DNA of 8,213 bases from Ilumatobacteraceae bacterium. Its GTDB lineage: Bacteria > Actinomycetota > Acidimicrobiia > Acidimicrobiales > Ilumatobacteraceae. Positions 1-4,235 of the stretch are shown one piece after another. Under the pieces are notes generated by a model. The model worked only from the letters and a program-made list of their open reading frames with translations, did no database searches and was not told the origin of the DNA. The number at the start of each line of letters is the position of its first letter. Position 1 is the first letter of the stretch. The position numbers and the translations under genes are program-made. The stretch is taken from NCBI GenBank assembly GCA_007122945.1, contig SKSP01000433.1:1-8213 (forward strand), in the 5' to 3' direction.

Positions 1-1
1 G

Positions 2-262
2 ATCGGCCTCGTCGCACTGGTCGTGGCGCTGGCGATCGTCCTGCACCGCGCCGGTGCGGTGGCGTGGCTCCGCCCCGACCCGCTCGGCCTCTTCCTGTTC
101 GCCGCCGCCGTGTACGCGGTCGCGGTCAACGCCGGTGAGACCTTCGTCGGCGCCAACCTGCTGCCCTGGACGCTGCTCATGGTGATCGCGGGACGCGCCG
201 TCGTCGAGCGGGAACAGGACGTCGAGCGGGAACACGACGTCGAGTCGGAGGTGGCGGCGTGA
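2..262 (+). CDS. C-terminal end of a polytopic membrane protein (partial)
   Basis: The reading frame is open to the left edge, so only the last 86 residues are visible and the true start lies outside. The visible part has three hydrophobic stretches (about residues 1-14, 29-43 and 55-66) separated by short polar loops. It ends in a highly charged tail with an almost exact six-residue repeat (VEREQD, VEREHD, then VESE). The stop codon overlaps the GTG of the next gene, so the two are probably translationally coupled. Its place at the head of a glycosyltransferase cluster makes a polysaccharide polymerase, O-antigen ligase-like protein or membrane glycosyltransferase plausible, but no family motif is visible in this fragment and I do not assign one. 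It is clearly a membrane protein end; its function is unknown. Confidence 0.7.
   Translation: MGLVALVVALAIVLHRAGAVAWLRPDPLGLFLFAAAVYAVAVNAGETFVGANLLPWTLLMVIAGRAVVEREQDVEREHDVESEVAA
203..250 (+). repeat. 18-bp tandem repeat in the tail of the membrane protein gene
   Basis: Two adjacent 18-bp units (203-220 and 221-238) differ at one base, and a third, partial unit follows (239-250). They encode the acidic/basic repeats VEREQD, VEREHD and VESE at the cytosol-like end of the membrane protein. Because 18 is a multiple of 3, copy-number change would keep the frame. The partial third unit also holds the Shine-Dalgarno sequence GGAGG (247-251) of the next gene. Confidence 0.8.
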
Positions 263-573
263 CCGCGCCCGACCCCGCCGACGAGGTCCCCGGCGAGCTC
301 CCCGACGTGGGCGAGCTGCTGGCGATCGTCGAGCAGCTCGACGAGGACAACGAACGGCTGCGCGTCCGGGTGCTGGAGCTGTTGGACCTGATGGAGGATG
401 CCGTCACCGCCCAGGTCGCCGCCGAGCGCCGGGCCGACGAGCTCGCCGAGCGCGTCCGGGGGCTCGAGGTCGAGCTCGCCGCCGTCGAGGACACCCGTAT
501 CATGCGGCTCACCCGACCGTTGCGGTCGGCGTACGCCCGGCTCCGCGGCGGTCGAGGAGCCGTTGGTGGCTGA
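259..573 (+). CDS. Small coiled-coil protein with a glycosyltransferase-associated RLTxPLR motif
   Basis: This 104-residue protein starts with GTG at 259, overlapping the upstream stop as GTGA. A strong ribosome binding site, GGAGG, lies at 247-251, seven bases ahead. Residues 17-78 are rich in Leu, Glu and Arg with heptad spacing and should form a continuous alpha-helical coiled coil. Residues 80-89 read RIMRLTRPLR. From memory, a similar [S/R]xxRLTxPLR motif closes coiled-coil segments fused to bacterial glycosyltransferases and methyltransferases of surface-glycan loci. That comparison is recalled, not searched. The last residues are Gly/Arg-rich. There is no catalytic domain, signal peptide or membrane segment. 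It could be a scaffold or chain-length partner for the glycosyltransferase that follows, whose start overlaps it by 8 bases. The ORF is well supported; the role is inferred. Confidence 0.75.
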   Translation: MTAPDPADEVPGELPDVGELLAIVEQLDEDNERLRVRVLELLDLMEDAVTAQVAAERRADELAERVRGLEVELAAVEDTRIMRLTRPLRSAYARLRGGRGAVGG

Positions 574-1261
574 GCAGTACCCGGTGTTCGTACCGGTGCG
601 CGACCGGGTGACGCCGCTGCGCCGGCTCGTCGAGTGGCTCGAGCGCGCCGGCCAGGAGGACATCTGGCTGATCGACAACGCCTCGACGTACGAGCCGCTC
701 CTCGACTTCCTCGCCGCGACGCCGCACCACGTCGTGCGGCTCGAGCACAACCTCGGTCACCGTTCGCCCTGGCTGTCGGGGACGGTGCAACGCCACGCCC
801 ATCTGCGGTGGTTCGTCGTGAGCGACCCCGACGTGGTGCCCGACGACGACTGTCCCCTCGACGCGCTCGATCACCTCCGGAGCGTCCTCGAACGACAGCA
901 CGCGTTCCACAAGGCCGGGCTCGGGCTGCGCATCGACGACCTGCCGGCGCACTACCCGCTCGCCGCCGACGTCCGTGCCTGGGAGGCGCCGTTCTGGACC
1001 GACGAGATCGAGCCGGGGGTCTACCGGGCGAACGTCGACACCACGTTCGCGATGTACAAGCCGCTCGAGGGCCGCCACCGCGACGACCACGCCCTGCGGA
1101 CCGGCGCGCCCTACGTCGCCCGCCACCTGCCCTGGTACGCCGACCCGGCGGCGCTGTCGGACGAGGAGCGGTACTATCGCGACCACGCCGACCGGACCAT
1201 GTCGAACTGGGACCGCGACCAGCTCCCCAGGTGGAAGCACCGCTGGCTCACCGACCGCTGA
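566..1261 (+). CDS. GT-A-fold, family 2-like glycosyltransferase
   Basis: Predicted cytosolic glycosyltransferase of 231 residues, probably moving a sugar from a nucleotide-sugar donor to a growing surface glycan; donor and acceptor cannot be read from sequence. The start is GTG 566, chosen because GAGGAG (554-559) sits six bases upstream. The open frame reaches farther upstream, but there it only shadows the coiled-coil gene. Features: the nucleotide-binding type beta-strand followed by DNAS (residues 37-40), the stretch EHNLGHRSPW (60-69), a DxD-like metal site SDPDVVP (86-92), GLRIDDLPAHYPL (120-132) and NVDTTFAMY (156-164). The C-terminal part is rich in His, Trp and Tyr (HLPWY at 187-191), as in related stand-alone proteins I recall. 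It has no membrane segment and is somewhat shorter than typical GT2 enzymes of about 250-350 residues. It overlaps the coiled-coil gene by 8 bases, so it is co-transcribed with it. Confidence 0.8.
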   Translation: MAEQYPVFVPVRDRVTPLRRLVEWLERAGQEDIWLIDNASTYEPLLDFLAATPHHVVRLEHNLGHRSPWLSGTVQRHAHLRWFVVSDPDVVPDDDCPLDALDHLRSVLERQHAFHKAGLGLRIDDLPAHYPLAADVRAWEAPFWTDEIEPGVYRANVDTTFAMYKPLEGRHRDDHALRTGAPYVARHLPWYADPAALSDEERYYRDHADRTMSNWDRDQLPRWKHRWLTDR

Positions 1262-1269
1262 CCGGCGTG

Positions 1270-1290
1270 GTCGGCGGAATCGCCACCGAC
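1270..1290 (+). terminator. Hairpin between glycosyltransferase gene and mntA (possible terminator)
   Basis: GTCGG (1270-1274) pairs with CCGAC (1286-1290). After one mismatch, GG (1276-1277) pairs with CC (1283-1284), leaving a five-base loop. This gives a 7-of-8 bp stem starting nine bases after the glycosyltransferase stop. There is no U-run, so it is at best a weak U-less terminator. It could equally be an operator, since it ends two bases before the putative -10 of mntA. Confidence 0.3.
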
Positions 1291-1291
1291 G

Positions 1292-1297
1292 TATCCT
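1292..1297 (+). promoter_or_regulatory. Putative -10 box (TATCCT) of a leaderless mntA-hepT transcript
   Basis: TATCCT fits the actinobacterial TANNNT -10 consensus. It lies with six bases between its last T and the A of ATG 1304, so transcription would begin at or next to the start codon. No Shine-Dalgarno sequence at a usable distance precedes either start, which agrees with leaderless translation. No convincing -35 box is visible. Confidence 0.45.
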
Positions 1298-1303
1298 GTG
1301 AGG

Positions 1304-1600
1304 ATGGCCGGGGCGACGATTGCCGAGTTGCGTGAACGGCGTGACGAGATCGTGGAGGTCGCGCGCGCGCGCGGCGCGTCACGGGTGCGCGTCTTCGGAT
1401 CGGTCGTGAGAGGTGACGCGGGCGACGACAGCGACATCGACTTCCTCGTCGATCTCGAGCCTGGGCGGAGTCTCCTCGACCTCGGGGGCTTGCTCATGGA
1501 TCTCCGAGATCTCCTCGACCGCGACGTCGACGTGGTGACCGAAGGTGGGTTGAGGCCACGGGTTGCCGAACGAGTGCTCGCCGACGCTGTGGAGCTGTGA
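1304..1600 (+). CDS. mntA: MntA-type nucleotidyltransferase antitoxin
   Basis: Antitoxin of the HEPN/MNT toxin-antitoxin family, 98 residues from ATG 1304; an in-frame GTG at 1298 would add two residues. The ATG is preferred because a -10-like TATCCT ends seven bases before it, implying a leaderless transcript. The minimal nucleotidyltransferase motif GSX10DXD is exact: GS at residues 32-33, then D44 and D46 within DSDID. DRDVDVV (72-78) supplies the likely third metal-binding Asp. In studied MntA/HepT pairs the antitoxin transfers AMP to a Tyr in the toxin's RX4HXY motif, silencing it; the partner here keeps that Tyr. The stop overlaps the hepT start by four bases, so the two are coupled. 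A (CG)7 tract lies just before the catalytic motif. Some A/T-ending codons, uncommon in its neighbours, hint mildly at horizontal transfer. Confidence 0.9.
   Translation: MAGATIAELRERRDEIVEVARARGASRVRVFGSVVRGDAGDDSDIDFLVDLEPGRSLLDLGGLLMDLRDLLDRDVDVVTEGGLRPRVAERVLADAVEL
1360..1373 (+). repeat. (CG)7 dinucleotide tract inside mntA
   Basis: Seven uninterrupted CG dinucleotides encode part of the Ala-Arg-Ala-Arg stretch directly before the catalytic GS motif of MntA. Alternating CG of this length can slip during replication and can adopt Z-DNA. Loss or gain of one unit would shift the frame ahead of the active site. Confidence 0.85.
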
Positions 1601-1938
1601 GAGGCGATCGCGATCGCATTCTCGACATGATCGAGATGTGCGATCTGCTGCTCGAGCATGCTTCCGAGCGGCGTCGACTCGTCGAGGACCCGGTGGTCCA
1701 GGCCGCAGCTCAGCGGTGGATCGAGGTGCTCGGGGAAGCGGCCTCGAACGTGTCCGACGAGGTCAAGGCCGCACGACCTGAACTCCCCTGGCGCGAGATC
1801 AGCGGCATTCGCGTGATCCTTGCTCACGCCTACTTCCACATCGAGCACGACGTCATCGCCAATGTGGTCGTCGACCACGTTCCGTTGCTCCGTCAGCAGC
1901 TCCAGCAGATCGCCGACTCGATCGGCGCGGTCGACTGA
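1597..1938 (+). CDS. hepT: HepT-type HEPN toxin ribonuclease (DUF86)
   Basis: Predicted HEPN-domain RNase toxin of 113 residues, at the normal family length. Members studied elsewhere cleave mRNA or trim tRNA 3' ends and arrest growth unless modified by MntA. The RX4HXY active-site motif is intact at residues 72-79: R72, H77 and Y79 (RVILAHAY). Y79 matches the Tyr that is AMPylated by the antitoxin. The usual Asn after the Arg is Val here, a mild departure. W66-R67-E68 before it and the helical C-terminus with PLLRQQL are typical of DUF86. The start GTG 1597 overlaps the mntA stop in a GTGA, with GGAG at 1591-1594 too close for a normal ribosome binding site. Translation therefore probably depends on coupling to mntA, which would keep toxin below antitoxin. 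The substrate RNA cannot be inferred. Confidence 0.9.
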   Translation: MRGDRDRILDMIEMCDLLLEHASERRRLVEDPVVQAAAQRWIEVLGEAASNVSDEVKAARPELPWREISGIRVILAHAYFHIEHDVIANVVVDHVPLLRQQLQQIADSIGAVD

Positions 1939-1946
1939 GCGGCAGC

Positions 1947-1960
1947 TCGGAAACCGCCCG
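1947..1960 (+). repeat. 14-bp repeat, copy 1 (after hepT)
   Basis: TCGGAAACCGCCCG occurs here and again, identical and in the same orientation, at 2981-2994 in the wzm/wzt promoter gap. The two copies therefore flank wzm. Its core, CGGAAACCGCC, is also a 10-of-11 match to the reverse complement of the 11-bp repeat at 2036 and 2059. Confidence 0.6.
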
Positions 1961-1964
1961 CTGA

Positions 1965-1979
1965 GCGACTCTGTGTCGC
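1965..1979 (+). repeat. 15-bp dyad repeat, copy 1
   Basis: GCGACTCTGTGTCGC is an inverted repeat: GCGAC and GTCGC are complementary arms around the loop TCTGT. An identical copy begins exactly 40 bp downstream at 2005. Confidence 0.7.
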
Positions 1980-1984
1980 CGAGG

Positions 1985-1999
1985 GCCGCCTGGGGCGGC
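1985..1999 (+). terminator. GC-rich hairpin between the two dyads (possible bidirectional terminator)
   Basis: GCCGCC (1985-1990) pairs with GGCGGC (1994-1999) across a three-base loop TGG. It sits midway between the two 15-bp dyads in a convergent gap, where transcript ends are expected. There is no T-run on either strand, so its role as a terminator is uncertain. Confidence 0.35.
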
Positions 2000-2004
2000 A
2001 CCTG

Positions 2005-2019
2005 GCGACTCTGTGTCGC
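2005..2019 (+). repeat. 15-bp dyad repeat, copy 2
   Basis: Exact second copy of the dyad at 1965-1979. The paired hairpins and the central GC stem make a symmetric array of three small stem-loops in about 55 bp. Confidence 0.7.
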
Positions 2020-2035
2020 TGGGGTGCCGGTGGGT

Positions 2036-2069
2036 GGCGGGTTCCGTCTGCCGGGATCGGCGGGTTCCG
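2036..2069 (+). repeat. Two copies of an 11-bp element
   Basis: GGCGGGTTCCG occurs at 2036-2046 and again at 2059-2069, 23 bp apart start to start, just beyond the 3' end of wzm. Its reverse complement is one base different from CGGAAACCGCC at 1948-1958, so the element is present in both orientations in this gap. Confidence 0.55.
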
Positions 2070-2104
2070 GTCGGTTGGCGCGGACGGTTCGGGTGTCCTC
2101 CGGG

Positions 2105-2932
2105 TCAGGCTTCTTCGGCGAAGCGGGGGGAGAGCTTGGCGAAGATCCACCAGCCGATCGCCAGCGAGACGAACGACACGACCACCAGGCCGGCCATGGT
2201 CGTCAGGCCGGGCGCGGCACCGTCGTACAGCAGCCGGCGGTACACCCGCACGAACGCCGCGACCGGGTTGGCGTTGAGCACGTCGAGGGTCCAGTCGGGG
2301 ATCCGGGCGCTGGCGCGGATCTCGTTCTCGACGAGCGACGGCGGGTACACGATCGGCGTCGCGAAGAACCACGCCTGCAACACGATCAGCCACAGGTACT
2401 TCAGGTCGCGGAAGTACACCGACGCGGCCGCGAGCGCCAGCGCGACGCCCGAGGCGAAGGTCGCCAGCAGGAGCGACGTCAGCAGGAGCACGGGCACCCA
2501 CGGCAGCAGCGGGCTGCCGGCGATCGCCATGATCACGCACAGGATCGTCAGCTCGATCGCGAACTGGACGCACGCGTGCAACACGTTCGAGAACACGAGG
2601 ATCTCGCGGGGGAACGCCACCCGCTTCACCAGCGCGGCGTTCGCCGACACCGACTCGAGGCCGAGGTTGTTGATCAGCGAGAAGAAGTTCCACGGGATCA
2701 GCCCGCACACGAGGAACAGGGCGAAGTTGAAGATCCCGCTCGGGTCACCCGTCGGTGGGATCGCCCGGAACACGATGCCGAACACGAATCCGTAGATGGC
2801 GACCGCGGCCAACGGGTTGAGCAGCGACCAGGTCCAGCCGAGGAACGATCGGCGGTACTTGGTACGGAGCTCACGCAACGTGAAGTTCCAGAGGAGCTCC
2901 CGTGCGTCGTAGACGCGTCTGACGGCTTTCAT
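2105..2932 (-). CDS. wzm: Polysaccharide ABC transporter permease (ABC-2 type)
   Basis: Membrane subunit that, with the ATPase encoded divergently next to it, exports lipid-linked polysaccharide across the cytoplasmic membrane. From ATG 2932 it has 275 residues; an in-frame GTG at 2941 would give 278. Neither start has a ribosome binding site, and a weak -10-like TAGCCT (2950-2945) would place the transcript start between them, favouring the ATG. Using the longer numbering, the cytosolic N-terminus RELRTKYRRSFLGWTWSLLN (residues 23-42) is characteristic of Wzm/TagG-type permeases. About six membrane segments follow, near 43-60, 71-90, 117-141, 147-175, 183-202 and 247-267. SVYFRDL (174-180) before the fifth segment is also typical. 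It ends in a short charged tail. The family assignment is firm; the exported glycan (teichoic acid-like, O-antigen-like or other) is unknown. Confidence 0.92.
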   Translation of the reverse strand: MKAVRRVYDARELLWNFTLRELRTKYRRSFLGWTWSLLNPLAAVAIYGFVFGIVFRAIPPTGDPSGIFNFALFLVCGLIPWNFFSLINNLGLESVSANAALVKRVAFPREILVFSNVLHACVQFAIELTILCVIMAIAGSPLLPWVPVLLLTSLLLATFASGVALALAAASVYFRDLKYLWLIVLQAWFFATPIVYPPSLVENEIRASARIPDWTLDVLNANPVAAFVRVYRRLLYDGAAPGLTTMAGLVVVSFVSLAIGWWIFAKLSPRFAEEA

Positions 2933-3018
2933 GGCGGCCACGAGAGGCTATCGGCGCGGCTCCGGAGTGGCCCGGGATGGTCGGAAACCGCCCGGCGATA
3001 CGACAGACTGGCGCCCGC
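2933..3018. promoter_or_regulatory. Divergent wzm/wzt promoter region
   Basis: These 86 bp separate the divergent starts of wzm and wzt and must hold both promoters if each is transcribed from here. Candidates are weak. For wzm, TAGCCT lies on the - strand at 2950-2945. For wzt, CAGACT at 3004-3009 ends nine bases before its ATG. Neither gene has a ribosome binding site close to its start, suggesting short or absent leaders. The gap also holds copy 2 of the 14-bp repeat. Confidence 0.4.
2981..2994 (+). repeat. 14-bp repeat, copy 2 (wzm/wzt gap)
   Basis: Identical to TCGGAAACCGCCCG at 1947-1960. Both copies are in non-coding DNA on either side of wzm. It lies at the expected -35 distance from the weak wzt -10 candidate, so a protein bound here could affect wzt transcription. 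Confidence 0.55.
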
Positions 3019-4224
3019 ATGACCGACAACGCCGTCGTGGTCGACGAGGTCTGGAAGAGCTTCCGCCTCTACCACGAGAAGAACCAGTACCTGAAGGCGA
3101 CGGTCCTCAAGGGCCGGCGCGCCGCCTACGAGGAGTTCTGGGCCCTGAAGGGGGTCGCCTTCGAGGTCCCCTTCGGGCAGACGTTCGGCGTGATCGGCCA
3201 CAACGGGTCCGGCAAGAGCACGCTGCTCAAGTGCCTCGCCGGCATCCTCCGACCCGAGCAGGGGAGCATCACCCACGAGGGCCGGTTGTCGGCGCTCCTC
3301 GAGCTCGGTGCCGGGTTCCACCAGGAGCTGACGGGGCGCGAGAACGTCTACCTCAACGGTGCGATCCTCGGGTTGACCAAGCGCGACATCGCCAAGCGCT
3401 TCGACGACATCGTCGGGTTCGCCGGGCTGGAGGACTTCATCGACACGCCGGTGAAGAACTACTCGTCGGGGATGTTCGTGCGGCTCGGGTTCGCCGTCGC
3501 CGCCCACGTCGAACCCGACGTGCTGCTGATCGACGAGGTGCTGTCGGTCGGCGACGAGGCGTTCCAGCGCCAGTGCGCCGAGAAGATCGAGCAGTTCCGC
3601 CGCGACGGTCGCACGATCGTGTTCGTCAGCCACGGCCTCAACCAGGTCGAGCAGCTGTGCGAGCGGGTCGCCTGGATCGACCACGGCAAGCTGGTCGGTC
3701 TCGGCCCGGCGAACGAGGTGATCACCCAGTACCGCGGCGAGAGCCACGAGGGCACGGCGCTCGACGGCGAGCTCGGCGCCCGGTGGGGTTCCCACGAGGC
3801 CGAGATCACGAGCGCCGGCTTCGTCGACGAATCCGGTGCCCCGTTGCAGGTCGTCACCACGCTCGAGCCCGCCACGCTCCGCCTCGAGTACACCTCCACC
3901 AAGCCCCTGCAGGACGTCGTCGTCGGCTTCCGGATCGACACGGTGCACGGCCAGCTCGTGTGGGGGACCAGCACCCGACTCGCACGCAAGACGATCGGCT
4001 ACGTGAACGGGCCCGGTCGCGTCGACCTGTGCGTCGACGCCCTGCCGCTGCTCGGCGGCCAGTACGACCTGTCGGTGTCGATCACCGACCAGAGCGAGAC
4101 CCACGAGTACGACCACTGGGAGCGCCGGGTCCGCTTCGACGTGCGCCAGTTCGGCACGAACGACGCCGGGCTGTTCCACATGCCCGTCACCTGGCGCCTC
4201 GACTCGGCCGTCCCCAAGGACTGA
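3019..4224 (+). CDS. wzt: Polysaccharide ABC transporter ATPase with C-terminal Wzt carbohydrate-binding domain
   Basis: ATPase subunit of the exporter formed with the Wzm permease; 401 residues, close to the length of two-domain Wzt proteins. The nucleotide-binding domain covers residues 1-245: Walker A GHNGSGKST (60-68), signature YSSGM (148-152), Walker B VLLIDE (168-173) and switch His in SHG (H205). LSALLELGAGFHQELTGREN (90-109) is typical of the polysaccharide-export subfamily. Residues about 260-395 match the beta-sandwich Wzt C-terminal domain, which in studied systems binds the modified end of the finished glycan and gates export. Its presence suggests a chain with a specific terminal structure. 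ATG 3019 is chosen because conserved sequence begins there; an in-frame ATG at 2977 would add 14 unlikely residues. The glycosyltransferase fusion follows after 11 bases, so the two are co-transcribed, while the permease is divergent. Confidence 0.93.
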   Translation: MTDNAVVVDEVWKSFRLYHEKNQYLKATVLKGRRAAYEEFWALKGVAFEVPFGQTFGVIGHNGSGKSTLLKCLAGILRPEQGSITHEGRLSALLELGAGFHQELTGRENVYLNGAILGLTKRDIAKRFDDIVGFAGLEDFIDTPVKNYSSGMFVRLGFAVAAHVEPDVLLIDEVLSVGDEAFQRQCAEKIEQFRRDGRTIVFVSHGLNQVEQLCERVAWIDHGKLVGLGPANEVITQYRGESHEGTALDGELGARWGSHEAEITSAGFVDESGAPLQVVTTLEPATLRLEYTSTKPLQDVVVGFRIDTVHGQLVWGTSTRLARKTIGYVNGPGRVDLCVDALPLLGGQYDLSVSITDQSETHEYDHWERRVRFDVRQFGTNDAGLFHMPVTWRLDSAVPKD

Positions 4225-4235
4225 GGAGCCGACGC

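Larger units (their letters stand above)
1939..2104. other. Convergent intergenic gap between hepT and wzm, rich in short repeats
   Basis: This non-coding 166-bp stretch lies between the convergent hepT (+) and wzm (-). It contains two copies of a 15-bp dyad, a GC-rich hairpin between them, two copies of an 11-bp element, and a 14-bp element that recurs before wzt. No convincing ORF or T-run terminator was seen. It probably carries the transcript ends of both genes. Confidence 0.6.

Noticed and set aside
398..565. Longer N-terminus of the 231-residue glycosyltransferase
   Set aside because: It overlaps the coiled-coil gene and is Ser/Pro/Arg-rich, as expected of a shadow. GTG 566 has GAGGAG six bases upstream.
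1965..2069. Possible CRISPR array in the repeat-rich gap
   Set aside because: The repeats are only 11-15 bp with two copies each, there are no regular 30-40 bp spacers flanked by longer repeats, and no cas genes are present.
1820..3022. A 400-residue + strand frame across hepT, the gap and wzm
   Set aside because: It overlaps hepT and runs antisense to the clearly supported permease gene. Its composition is typical of a shadow frame.
2931..4235. Upstream extension of the glycosyltransferase fusion frame back to 2931
   Set aside because: It runs through all of wzt in another frame and is Arg/Pro-rich nonsense. The start at 4236 has a strong ribosome binding site.
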